From Cohnella sp. WQ 127256 (GTDB lineage Bacteria; Bacillota; Bacilli; Paenibacillales; Paenibacillaceae), in contig NZ_JAMZCY010000005.1 in the NCBI RefSeq assembly GCF_024519285.1, positions 62,001 through 126,000 on the forward strand: a stretch of 64,000 bases of DNA, written 5' to 3'. The number at the start of each line of letters is the position of its first letter. Position 1 is the stretch's first letter. This document shows positions 43,533 through 51,486 of this stretch, one piece after another. The translations under genes were made by a program, and so were the position numbers. The notes beneath the pieces were generated by a model, which saw only the letters and a program-made list of their open reading frames with translations, was not told where the DNA came from and searched no databases.

Positions 43533-44274
43533 TCTGAAGGGCAAGATAGCGATCGTTACCGGAGCGGGACGGGGATTAGGCCAAGCCATCGCCACTGGAC
43601 TCGCCGAAGCTGGAGCGAATCTCGTGCTCGTCACGAATCGCACCTCGGCAGAGGCAACAAAAGAGAAAGTCGAAGCTCTCGGTAGGAAAGCGACGATTGT
43701 TCAAGTCGACGTAGCCGACCGTAGCAAGCTTGCTTCCATTATAGATGCAGCTATCGAGACGTTCGGAGGCGTAGACATCCTCGTGAACAATGCTGGAATT
43801 ATTCGCCGCACTCCCGCAGTGGAGCATGCATATTCCGACTGGCAGGAAGTGTTGGACGTTAACTTAAACTCTGTGTTCGTCCTTTGTCAGCTTGCAGGAG
43901 AGCTTATGCTTGAACAAGGCTATGGCAAAATCATCAATATAGCCTCGATGCTCTCATTCCAGGGTGGAATCAACGTTCCTGGCTATACAGCGAGTAAGCA
44001 CGCGGTAGCTGGTTTGACTAAGGCGCTTGCCAACGAATGGGCCTCCAAGGGCGTGCAAGTGAACGCGATCGCACCTGGTTATATGGCAACTGACAATACA
44101 GAAGCCTTACGGAGCGACCCGGCCCGCAGCCGGCAAATTCTTGACCGTATTCCTGCGGGCCGCTGGGGTAGCGATGAAGATATGATCGGTCCAGCTATAT
44201 TTTTAGCCTCAGATGCATCGAATTACATGAATGGACATGTACTTTGCGTGGATGGCGGTTGGATGAATCGCTAG
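43504..44274 (+). CDS. kduD: 2-deoxy-D-gluconate 3-dehydrogenase / KduD
   Basis: This 256-residue short-chain dehydrogenase reduces 2,5-diketo-3-deoxygluconate to 2-keto-3-deoxygluconate, the step after KduI. The nucleotide site is GAGRGLGQ, the catalytic region is IASMLSFQGGINVPGYTASKHA (Ser, Tyr and Lys in order), and the C-terminus (NYMNGHVLCVDGGWMNR) is typical. The start is TTG at 43504, 11 bases behind GGGAGG and within the deoR gene, so translation is coupled. The hairpin at 44276-44301 may end the message. Confidence 0.93.
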   Translation: MKEQQRHLFDLKGKIAIVTGAGRGLGQAIATGLAEAGANLVLVTNRTSAEATKEKVEALGRKATIVQVDVADRSKLASIIDAAIETFGGVDILVNNAGIIRRTPAVEHAYSDWQEVLDVNLNSVFVLCQLAGELMLEQGYGKIINIASMLSFQGGINVPGYTASKHAVAGLTKALANEWASKGVQVNAIAPGYMATDNTEALRSDPARSRQILDRIPAGRWGSDEDMIGPAIFLASDASNYMNGHVLCVDGGWMNR

Positions 44275-44275
44275 C

Positions 44276-44301
44276 AATCGCGTGTAATTCCACGTGCGAT
44301 T
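44276..44301. terminator. Weak hairpin between kduD and lytH
   Basis: AATCGC-GTG and CAC-GT-GCGATT pair with a 2-nt bulge around a 6-nt loop. No T-run follows, so termination is uncertain. It lies between two convergent genes. Confidence 0.35.
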
Positions 44302-44306
44302 CAAGC

Positions 44307-45362
44307 TCATTGGCTCACGCGTAACGTCTTGCGTTCTTCGCGTTCCCATCGGCGGAGCAAAGGATAAGGATCGAATGCCCACTCCACAAGACCTCTATCT
44401 CGGTATACACCGTAGTGCAGATGCGGAGGGAATTTCCCCTGTGTTCCAGGACGTCCGTATCCTGAACTGCCAACCCATCCAATTGTTTGACCTGGCCGGA
44501 CAATGTCTCCGGCCTTTAGCTTTTTATCGAAGCCGGACAAATGCGCATAGTAGTGATACAAATTGTTCAAATCACGTATCCCAATTCGCCAGCCTCCGTA
44601 AGCATTCCAGCCTTTGATTTCAATCACGCCATAACTCGTACTACGTACAGGCACCCCGTGGTTTGCAAAAATATCCGTTCCTTCGTGCACTCGTTTTCCA
44701 CCCCAACCCCGACTGTAGCCCCATGTACTGCGGAAGGAGTAAATGCTTTTTAACGGAAGTGGAAAGGCGTGCTCGGATAAGTCTAATCGATCGAAATGCT
44801 TGTATAGCTTGGCGAATTGCAAGACTCGCTGGACGGCTCTCGTATTGTGATAATACTCCCACAGCCCGATGCTGAAATCATCCTCCGCGCTTCCATATTT
44901 GAGCGCTTGAGCCGCTACGGAATAGAGCAGGTCCTCGTCCGTTCTGTGGTCGGCAATCCCATCTCCTGATCCATCCTTACCAATCCCGTGAAAAAACTGT
45001 ATGGAGGTAGGGTTCGTATCCCCTTTCTCCGGATTCAGATAACCACTCCAATTTGTATCTGTTACGTAAATCCCAGTAAGTGCGTTCTCGCGGAGCGGCC
45101 TTGTCTTGGGGTGAGCTTGTGATAACGTACGTTCATATTGATCGATCGCCGCAATAAACGACCATTCTAAACCGGTTTTGAGGCTAATGGCTTCATAAAG
45201 CTGCCTCCGTTGCTTACTATCCACTGCCTTTCCTGTATTTCCCTTGTCTGAGCCATATACCTTTGAACCGATTCCACCCATGCTAAGAGTAATCAGGATG
45301 GCCAAAATCAAAATGGATACATGGATTTTAGTTAACCCGCTGCAATTCCGCCAATATCGCAT
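44307..45362 (-). CDS. lytH: LytH-like M23 peptidase, sporulation
   Basis: The 351-residue protein has an N-terminal signal anchor ([19 protein letters not shown], about 13-31), an N-terminal domain (50-195) and a C-terminal LytM/M23 domain. The zinc ligands His226 and Asp230 (VHEGTD) and His314-x-His316 (PPHLHYG) are present, with His270 and His274 (YHYYAH) in between. B. subtilis LytH (YunA) is an L-alanyl-D-glutamate endopeptidase that shapes spore cortex and lies beside yunB and lipA, which supports the call. Here yunB is separated from it by the kdu genes. GGGAGGGG precedes the ATG. It is divergent from lipA. Confidence 0.85.
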   Translation of the reverse strand: MRYWRNCSGLTKIHVSILILAILITLSMGGIGSKVYGSDKGNTGKAVDSKQRRQLYEAISLKTGLEWSFIAAIDQYERTLSQAHPKTRPLRENALTGIYVTDTNWSGYLNPEKGDTNPTSIQFFHGIGKDGSGDGIADHRTDEDLLYSVAAQALKYGSAEDDFSIGLWEYYHNTRAVQRVLQFAKLYKHFDRLDLSEHAFPLPLKSIYSFRSTWGYSRGWGGKRVHEGTDIFANHGVPVRSTSYGVIEIKGWNAYGGWRIGIRDLNNLYHYYAHLSGFDKKLKAGDIVRPGQTIGWVGSSGYGRPGTQGKFPPHLHYGVYRDRGLVEWAFDPYPLLRRWEREERKTLRVSQ

Positions 45363-45410
45363 TGATGCCCCTCCCTCGTGTAAACATGTAGAAGTAGGGT
45401 TTACAGATCA

Positions 45411-45438
45411 TTGGTTTTTATCCGAATCATGCTATAAT
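45411..45438 (+). promoter_or_regulatory. Promoter of lipA-yutD
   Basis: TTGGTT (45411-45416), 16 bp, and a perfect TATAAT (45433-45438) lie about 28 bp before the lipA ATG. Confidence 0.6.
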
Positions 45439-45465
45439 AAAAAGGACAGAAAGAGAGGAATCGTA

Positions 45466-46371
45466 ATGACGACTAACGCTAAACCGCGCAAACCCGAGTG
45501 GCTGAAAATAAAACTGACCACAGGAGAGCCGTATCAAGAGCTCAAACAAGTGATGCGAAGTAAGACACTTCATACTGTTTGCGAAGAGGCGCGCTGTCCG
45601 AATATATATGAGTGTTGGGCTAATCGAACAGCAACGTTTATGATATTGGGTGATATTTGTACCCGAGCATGTCGTTTCTGCGCGGTAAAAACTGGCTTAC
45701 CTACAGAGCTTGACTTACAAGAGCCAGAGCGGGTAGCAGAGGCTGCAGAGCAAATGGGATTAAAGCATTGCGTAGTCACTTCTGTTGCAAGGGATGACTT
45801 GAAGGACGGGGGAGCTTCCATATTCGCCGCAACAGTTCAAGCTATTCGTAAGAAACTTCCCTTCTGCAATGTAGAAGTGCTCATCCCAGATTTCTTGGGC
45901 AATCGCGATTCCTTACAAATCGTAATGGACGTTAGTCCAGATATCCTGAACCACAATATCGAAACCGTTGAACGGCTATCGAATCGTGTACGGGCTAAAG
46001 CAAAGTATAGACGGTCGCTTGAGCTCATTAAGCGTTCCAAAGAAATGAAGCCAAACATTCCAACGAAATCCAGTATTATGCTTGGCTTAGGTGAAACCTA
46101 TGAAGAAATTTTACAAGCCATGGATGATCTTCGTGCGGTTGATTGTAATATCCTTACTTTAGGTCAATATTTACAGCCATCATCTTCTCATCTGGACGTC
46201 GTACGTTATGTTCACCCGGATGAATTCGCTGCCTTAAAAGTTGAAGGACTGAATCGCGGATTTTCACATGTAGAATCTGCACCGTTCGTTCGCAGCTCAT
46301 ATCATGCTCACGAGCAAGTCAAATCGGCGGAAGCTAGGACAACCAGCCTTCGAGAGGAGAGCCTAACATGA
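45466..46371 (+). CDS. lipA: Lipoyl synthase
   Basis: LipA inserts two sulfur atoms into protein-bound octanoyl groups to make lipoate for pyruvate dehydrogenase and related complexes. The auxiliary cluster cysteines are Cys39, Cys44 and Cys50 ([12 protein letters not shown]) and the radical-SAM motif is Cys65, Cys69, Cys72 (CTRACRFC). I use ATG 45466, giving 301 residues, the usual size; GAGAGGA precedes it. A longer open frame upstream overlaps lytH and has no support. The C-terminal SSYHA includes the conserved Ser. The stop overlaps the yutD start (ATGA). Confidence 0.97.
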   Translation: MTTNAKPRKPEWLKIKLTTGEPYQELKQVMRSKTLHTVCEEARCPNIYECWANRTATFMILGDICTRACRFCAVKTGLPTELDLQEPERVAEAAEQMGLKHCVVTSVARDDLKDGGASIFAATVQAIRKKLPFCNVEVLIPDFLGNRDSLQIVMDVSPDILNHNIETVERLSNRVRAKAKYRRSLELIKRSKEMKPNIPTKSSIMLGLGETYEEILQAMDDLRAVDCNILTLGQYLQPSSSHLDVVRYVHPDEFAALKVEGLNRGFSHVESAPFVRSSYHAHEQVKSAEARTTSLREESLT

Positions 46372-47324
46372 TTTTCATGGCAGGTGGCAACGCATACTCA
46401 CTGTTGCATGAACATAAAAGTGGATGGAATCCGGAAGCTTTCCGGGAAAGATTTAGCGAAGTATTGGAGCGTTTTGATTTTATCGTAGGAGACTGGGGTT
46501 ACAACCAGCTTCGACTTCGCGGCTTTTATAAAGAAGGACATCCTCGTGCGACGAAGGAAAGTGTAATTTCCAGCTTCGTTGATTACATTAACGAATATTG
46601 TAATTTCGGCTGTGCTCACTTTGTTTTGACTAAGCTGGATAGCAATGCGTTGCCCCCTGATGTTGAGATCTCGCAAGAGGGAGTAGAAGAGGCGATCATT
46701 GCAGCCTTACCAATAAATGAGAACGGTGAACAGGCTTCCGAGACAGCGGCAGAGACAGCTGCTGCTCTAAGTGGGGGTCCTATTATGCGATGGCCGCTTA
46801 AAGAACGTGCAGGCGGTCCAGTTCGAGTTCCGAATGTAACGGTTTCGGCTGTGGCAAGGGCTGCTGCTGATGCTGAGCGTCGCAATGCAGGCGCTAATGC
46901 GAATCAGAATGCACAGTCAAACACTTCTTCGGGATCTTCCGCACCTTCTAGAGGTAATCATCCAAGACAAGGTCAAGACAACAACTCGAATAACTCTCGT
47001 CAAGCACGTCCCTATAACGGTCCGAATAATGGAGAACGCCGTCCTCAGCCGCAAGGTCAAGGTGGCGGAGGACAAACCTCAAATAAACCATCCTATCCTC
47101 CGAGAGGACCTCGTCCGCAAGGTGGAGAACAGGCCAATCGAGCTGTTGAGGATAACCGAAGCTCAGATGTAGGTAATGAAGCTAGCGGTCGCGCTGAAGG
47201 TTCTCGTAATGATAACCGTTGGCCTGGGAAAAATCGCCGTCGCAAAAGCTTCGGCGGCAAACCTAACAGTCGCCCGGATGGAGCTCCTCGTCCGGATGTC
47301 GGCAGCCCTAGATCAGGTGAATAA
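46368..47324 (+). CDS. yutD: YutD family protein with long disordered tail
   Basis: Residues 1-90 ([50 protein letters not shown]) match YutD, which in B. subtilis is about 100 residues and of unknown function. A linker to about residue 165 follows. The last 150 residues are a low-complexity tail rich in Asn, Gln, Arg, Pro and Gly ([58 protein letters not shown]). Such basic, Gly/Gln/Asn-rich tails can bind RNA or drive assembly (inference). It overlaps lipA by 4 bp. A strong terminator follows. Confidence 0.88.
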   Translation: MIFMAGGNAYSLLHEHKSGWNPEAFRERFSEVLERFDFIVGDWGYNQLRLRGFYKEGHPRATKESVISSFVDYINEYCNFGCAHFVLTKLDSNALPPDVEISQEGVEEAIIAALPINENGEQASETAAETAAALSGGPIMRWPLKERAGGPVRVPNVTVSAVARAAADAERRNAGANANQNAQSNTSSGSSAPSRGNHPRQGQDNNSNNSRQARPYNGPNNGERRPQPQGQGGGGQTSNKPSYPPRGPRPQGGEQANRAVEDNRSSDVGNEASGRAEGSRNDNRWPGKNRRRKSFGGKPNSRPDGAPRPDVGSPRSGE

Positions 47325-47339
47325 CTGCGCGTGAATGAT

Positions 47340-47382
47340 AATGGCCATCCCCAGTAATTATGGGGATGGCCATTTGTTGTTT
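47340..47382 (+). terminator. Terminator after yutD
   Basis: A perfect 14-bp stem, AATGGCCATCCCCA and TGGGGATGGCCATT, with a 7-nt loop is followed by TGTTGTTTT. It lies between yutD and the convergent nadK. Confidence 0.85.
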
Positions 47383-48176
47383 TACATGGAGCCGCCGATA
47401 AAGGCTTCTCGTACACGGTTCCAGAAGGGGTATGGGCGATATCTTGCGAACGTAATTTTACTTTCGGCCACTCTACACGTAATGGAGCTAACGCCAGACA
47501 TTTGCAAGACCAGATGATCGATTCCGATGTACAGCTTTTTCTCTGGGTCAGGGACGATATCACAATGATGATGCTTTGGTAAAATCATAGATGAGCCTAG
47601 CGTCCGGTATACGCGATTATTGATGGAGGCGATTTCCGCAATTTGCAGAGCTTCCAGTGAAGGGTGGAGGATAGCGCCACCGAGGCTTTTGTTATAGCCC
47701 GTACTACCCGTAGGGGTAGATATGACGATGCCATCCCCTCGGAACATCTCGAAGGGCTCATCATTAATATGAAGAGCAGCCACTAAGGTGCCATCCACAC
47801 TTTTTAATGTAAATTCATTTAACGCGAGATATACAGTTCTCCCAGACGAGGTCGAAATTTCAACCTGCAGTAAAGGATATTGAACCTTTTGAGGTGTGGA
47901 GGAAGCCATTAAATCTAATAATTCAGTTAGCTCATCCTTTTTCCAATCGGCATAAAATCCAAGGTGCCCGGTATGTATCCCCACGAAGGATACATTAGCT
48001 AGCTGATCCTTGAATCGTTGATATGCCTGCAGAAGAGTACCATCGCCACCAATTGAAACCACAATATCTGGCGAACTTTCATTCACCGTAAATCCCCTGG
48101 CTTTCGCTAGGGTATGAAATTCCTCCGATAATGCCCGGGATAATTGGTCTCCCCGATCAAGCAATGCATATTTCAA
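47382..48176 (-). CDS. nadK: NAD kinase
   Basis: The 264-residue enzyme phosphorylates NAD to NADP. The GGDGTLLQAY motif (Gly43-Gly44-Asp45-Gly46-Thr47) binds the phosphate donor and FRGDGIVISTPTGSTGYNKSLGG is the second conserved block. The size fits the short Bacillus NadK paralogs. The start is TTG at 48176, nine bases behind GGAG. It converges with yutD and lies downstream of ylbJ in the same direction with an 88-bp gap. Confidence 0.95.
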   Translation of the reverse strand: MKYALLDRGDQLSRALSEEFHTLAKARGFTVNESSPDIVVSIGGDGTLLQAYQRFKDQLANVSFVGIHTGHLGFYADWKKDELTELLDLMASSTPQKVQYPLLQVEISTSSGRTVYLALNEFTLKSVDGTLVAALHINDEPFEMFRGDGIVISTPTGSTGYNKSLGGAILHPSLEALQIAEIASINNRVYRTLGSSMILPKHHHCDIVPDPEKKLYIGIDHLVLQMSGVSSITCRVAESKITFARYRPYPFWNRVREAFIGGSM

Positions 48177-48264
48177 ACCAGGCCGCTCCTTCCAACTAAT
48201 CCCTGTTGTTGCTGTAACTTGACGATTACGCTTGCTTCGATCATAAACAATAACGTCAGGGAAT

Positions 48265-49545
48265 TCAATGCTTCAGCATTTTTCGCGTCACGATTGCGAT
48301 TGAACCTGCAATGACGATAGCGGTAATCATCAACAAGAACATTAATGGGAGCCAGGTGAAGAGTGGGAGCCCCCCAAGTAAGCTAGGATGGAGTGATGTG
48401 AAGTTTGAGGAGAAATTCGGTAAAGCCTTTAAAGCTGTAGCTGCAGTCTCTTGAATTGGAAATAACGGCCAGATTAAATAGACGAGCAGCATGGCAATAA
48501 ATCCGTGAATGAACCGTGCCCATGCAAAAGGGAGGTACCGCCATTCTGTACGGCTCATTAAGCCGGCTACCTGAGCGTGGACGGACAAGCCAGCCCAGGA
48601 AAGGATGAAGGCAGCGGCGGCAACACGATCGATTAAAGGAAGAGCGACATCGGCCGCTGCAGCCTTCGCGCCAAGCGTTACTTCGAACGCTCCATTTACG
48701 AATGCTGGAGCTAAATTTGGAGATAAGTTGGCCAATTGCAGCAAACCAGCCGTTGTGTCGCGAAATAGGGACAACAGCCCGCTATGAAGAAGAAGATCCA
48801 ACGTTGCGGAGAAGAAGACGACCAAGCCGCCTACGATGATCATCAAGGTGAGTGAGGATTGTAAGGATTGCTGTAGCAATACACCGAAAGGCCGACCATC
48901 TGCAAGACGAGCCTGGTGCATAGCCGATAATGCAGCGCGTATTCTATTTCCACTATGTGGAGTTGCAGCTTCTAACTCGGTAGCGGCTCCATTGCTCCCA
49001 AAGCGGAAGCGGGAGCCAAGTCCAAGAAGCAGAGCACCGCTATAATGAGCGATTGCAAGGACAGGAGCAGCTTGTAAGCTTCCAAAGAAACCGATGCAAA
49101 CTGCACCGATCAAGAAAATAGGGTCGGATGTTGTGGTCATTGCAACAAGACGTTCGCCTTGATTTTTGGTCACTAGCTTCTGCTCCATTAAACGGGAGGT
49201 TAATTTGGCTCCAATGGGATATCCGGAAGCAAAACCAATCGCAACGATAAAGCCGCCGACACCCGGAAGTCGGAACAAGGGACGCATGAAGGGATCAAGC
49301 AACGTCCCTGCGAGATGTACAATTCCGAACCCAAGCAGAAGCTCCGACAGTACAAAAAAGGGAAACAAGGCCGGAAACAATACCTCCCACCATACGGACA
49401 CTCCTCGCAAGGAGGCAGTCATGGCAATTGGAGCGTTCGTTATCGCTAACCATCCTATTAATATAGAAGTTCCGCCGATGGCTAGGATGCTCGCCATCAT
49501 GAATAGGCGAGACGACTTTTCTTGTTCGTGTTCCAGATCGCCCAT
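48265..49545 (-). CDS. ylbJ: Sporulation integral membrane protein YlbJ
   Basis: This 426-residue polytopic protein has about eight hydrophobic segments. VSVWWEVLFPALFPFFVLSE, GFASGYPIGAKLTSRLMEQK and TTTSDPIFLIGAVCIGFFGS match the YlbJ/SpoIIIA-associated nucleoside-transporter-gate family, needed for spore cortex formation in B. subtilis. It lies beside lytH and other sporulation genes. GGGGGAATAAACAG precedes the ATG. A sigma-E promoter is expected upstream in the 200-bp gap but I could not place it with confidence. Confidence 0.92.
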   Translation of the reverse strand: MGDLEHEQEKSSRLFMMASILAIGGTSILIGWLAITNAPIAMTASLRGVSVWWEVLFPALFPFFVLSELLLGFGIVHLAGTLLDPFMRPLFRLPGVGGFIVAIGFASGYPIGAKLTSRLMEQKLVTKNQGERLVAMTTTSDPIFLIGAVCIGFFGSLQAAPVLAIAHYSGALLLGLGSRFRFGSNGAATELEAATPHSGNRIRAALSAMHQARLADGRPFGVLLQQSLQSSLTLMIIVGGLVVFFSATLDLLLHSGLLSLFRDTTAGLLQLANLSPNLAPAFVNGAFEVTLGAKAAAADVALPLIDRVAAAAFILSWAGLSVHAQVAGLMSRTEWRYLPFAWARFIHGFIAMLLVYLIWPLFPIQETAATALKALPNFSSNFTSLHPSLLGGLPLFTWLPLMFLLMITAIVIAGSIAIVTRKMLKH

Positions 49546-49746
49546 CTGTTTATTCCCCCAATCAAATCATGCTTCTTGTCCAATATATGTAAGGGCTCGG
49601 ACAATCTTTCCGTTGTTAAGACAAGTAAGCTATTTTTCTTATGTAATCGTTTACAAAAAGTCGTGAAGTCTTTGAAAGGTTATGGTACAATGGAACTAGG
49701 AAATCGGAAGTTAACTGCGCAAGTCAAATTCATCGGAGCTGGAGTG

Positions 49747-49839
49747 ATGAGAATGGCAGGAATCGTTGCAGGATTAATTGTATGCGCTTTCGTATACGTC
49801 ATTCGGGAGTCCTTGGTACAGCCAGAAGAAGAAATGTGA
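49747..49839 (+). CDS. 30-residue single-helix membrane miniprotein
   Basis: The frame MRMAGIVAGLIVCAFVYVIR, then ESLVQPEEEM, encodes one transmembrane helix with an acidic tail. GGAG lies eight bases before the ATG, and a clear terminator follows at 49876-49900, which shows a transcribed unit. A longer reading from ATG 49690 adds 19 residues, but that ATG overlaps a TACAAT -10-like box. I do not recognise the family. The small size and terminator are the main evidence. Confidence 0.45.
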   Translation: MRMAGIVAGLIVCAFVYVIRESLVQPEEEM

Positions 49840-49875
49840 GCCCTAATAATTCCTTACGGCGGGTTGCCGCTTCTG

Positions 49876-49900
49876 ATCGCCCTTAGGGGCGATTTTTGTG
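49876..49900 (+). terminator. Terminator after the miniprotein gene
   Basis: ATCGCCC-TTAG-GGGCGAT (49876-49893) is followed by TTTTGTGTTTG. A smaller GGC...GCC hairpin lies just upstream. Confidence 0.75.
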
Positions 49901-50042
49901 TTTGTAGGAGAGGTTGGCTGTTCCTTTATGGTATAATAGACCTTGCATTATGGACTTGGATGGGTAGGACAATAAGTCTATATTTCATTACTGATGCATG
50001 GGAACGGTCGACAACCTGTGGTCTCATAAATAGGAGGAACAA

Positions 50043-50426
50043 ATGTCTAGCTACGCCTCACATTACGAAGCGCTAGGGGGCGCTGACGCGATACGCGACA
50101 TCGTTACAAGATTTTACTCCAAGGTGCAATTGCATCCACTATTAGCTCCGCTGTTTCCTGAGGACATTAATCCTGTCTTGGAAAAGCAATATTTATTTTT
50201 AACTCAATTTTTTGGCGGGCCTTCCTTGTATTCTGATGAATATGGGCATCCCATGATGCGGGGGCGCCATATGCCGTTTCCGATCACACCTGAAAGAGCT
50301 GAGGCATGGCTCGCGTGTATGGCAGCTGCGCTTGCTGAAACCTCTATCCCGGAAGTACTCCAAGAGGTAACGATCAAGAAATTGTCCGGTCCGGCTAATC
50401 ATTTTGTCAATACAGAATCAGACTGA
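50043..50426 (+). CDS. yjbI: Group II truncated hemoglobin (YjbI type)
   Basis: This 127-residue hemoglobin binds oxygen or handles nitric oxide and peroxide. Phe24-Tyr25 (RFYSKV) are the B9-B10 residues that contact the ligand. His76 in MRGRHMPFPI is the proximal haem ligand, and Trp89 (ERAEAWL) is the G8 Trp typical of group II. QYLFLTQFFGGPSLYSDEYG matches the trHbO family. AGGAGG precedes the ATG. In B. subtilis yjbI is near pepF (yjbG) and yjbH. Here pepF is also close, but yjbH is missing. Confidence 0.95.
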   Translation: MSSYASHYEALGGADAIRDIVTRFYSKVQLHPLLAPLFPEDINPVLEKQYLFLTQFFGGPSLYSDEYGHPMMRGRHMPFPITPERAEAWLACMAAALAETSIPEVLQEVTIKKLSGPANHFVNTESD

Positions 50427-50452
50427 TCAAGCCATATAATGGGGGTAATATC

Positions 50453-51154
50453 GTGGAACCGCTATTTCAAATTACGATAAAATGTATTTGTTGCGAGGAA
50501 AGCTTTAACACCTCACGAGTGCGGCCAAGCTTGAAGAAGGCCATGAAATCCGATACGGATTTTTGCTCCTACTATAAAGTCATTAATCCCGATTTTTACG
50601 TGGTTAGAGTTTGTCCTATGTGTGGTTTTTCGACGACGGAAAATTTTGCCGAACATATTAATGACAAACAAAGAGCGGCTTATTACGAGAAGATCGGGAG
50701 TCACTGGCAATATCGCGATTACGGAATGGAGCGTTCGGCGGCCGAGGCGATGGAATGCTATAAGTTATCGTTACTTACCGCTCAAGCTGTTGGGGAGAAG
50801 GATCGGGTTATTGCAGCGTTGTTACATCATATCGCATGGTTGAATCGGTATGAGGGTAAGCAACAGCAAGAGGACCGATTTATTAAGTTTGCTTTAGATG
50901 CCTATATCAGGGTATATGAAACGGAGCGGGATTCCGTTAGTAACGCAAGGCTGATGTATTTGATCGGCGAGCTTAACAGACGATTGGGAGAAAAAAATGA
51001 AGCGGTGAGATGGTTTAGCCGGGTCATCAATGACAAAAAAATTGTCGATGCCTCGATGATCCGCGCAGCACGTGAGCAATGGCAATATATGCGTGAAGAA
51101 ATGACAGGCCGCGGGGAACAACTGCCTGAGGAAATGCTTGAAAGCAGTAGTTAA
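50453..51154 (+). CDS. DUF2225 zinc-ribbon and TPR-like protein
   Basis: The 233-residue protein starts with GTG behind GGGGG. The N-terminal zinc-ribbon cysteines (CICC near residue 10 and VRVCPMCGFSTTENF near 55-70) and the helical C-terminal repeats (AAEAMECYKLSLLTAQAVG, NARLMYLIGELNRRLGEKNE, AVRWFSRVI) fit the DUF2225 family, widespread in Firmicutes and of unknown function. It follows the hemoglobin gene by 26 bp in the same direction and is likely co-transcribed. A redox or metal-related role is possible but unproven. Confidence 0.88.
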   Translation: MEPLFQITIKCICCEESFNTSRVRPSLKKAMKSDTDFCSYYKVINPDFYVVRVCPMCGFSTTENFAEHINDKQRAAYYEKIGSHWQYRDYGMERSAAEAMECYKLSLLTAQAVGEKDRVIAALLHHIAWLNRYEGKQQQEDRFIKFALDAYIRVYETERDSVSNARLMYLIGELNRRLGEKNEAVRWFSRVINDKKIVDASMIRAAREQWQYMREEMTGRGEQLPEEMLESSS

Positions 51155-51166
51155 GCGACCTGTCGC

Positions 51167-51406
51167 TTATTTTCCACGAATTGGGCGGTTTGCTAATAAG
51201 TAATCCTGATCTGCATCGATAAGCCGAAGGCTACCATGGCAGCAAGGGAATACGAGCATAATCTTACGAGCGCCCCCATACATATCCTTAATGTCATTAG
51301 GCTTTAATGGAATAAGAACGTTAGAACGTTTGCAGAATGGACACTCTTGTACAAATACATCATTCATGATGATATCGTATGGCAAGCAGTTACGTAGTGG
51401 AATCAT
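51167..51406 (-). CDS. Small Cys-motif protein, hypothetical
   Basis: The 79-residue protein starts at ATG 51406 behind GGGGG (seven bases). It has CPFCKRSNVLIPL near residue 22, then a helix (NDIKDMYGGARKI) and VFPCCHGSLRLIDADQDYLL. The CxxC and CC pairs could bind zinc in a small ribbon. It is transcribed towards the DUF2225 gene, with only 12 bp between the stops, and divergent from pepF. I do not recognise a named family. Confidence 0.7.
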   Translation of the reverse strand: MIPLRNCLPYDIIMNDVFVQECPFCKRSNVLIPLKPNDIKDMYGGARKIMLVFPCCHGSLRLIDADQDYLLANRPIRGK

Positions 51407-51486
51407 GATCAAGCCCCCTTATACGTATATAAACATACAACAGGGGAAGAACGAAGTGCAATGGAAACGAACGGAGGAATCAAGAA

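Noticed and set aside
45244..45465. Longer lipA frame starting inside lytH
   Set aside because: LipA begins normally about 38 residues before the first cluster Cys; ATG 45466 has a ribosome site and promoter, and the extension lies in the divergent gene.
46616..46885. Minus-strand Ala/Ser-rich frame inside yutD
   Set aside because: It is the mirror of the Ala-rich coding strand, has no ribosome site and no family features.
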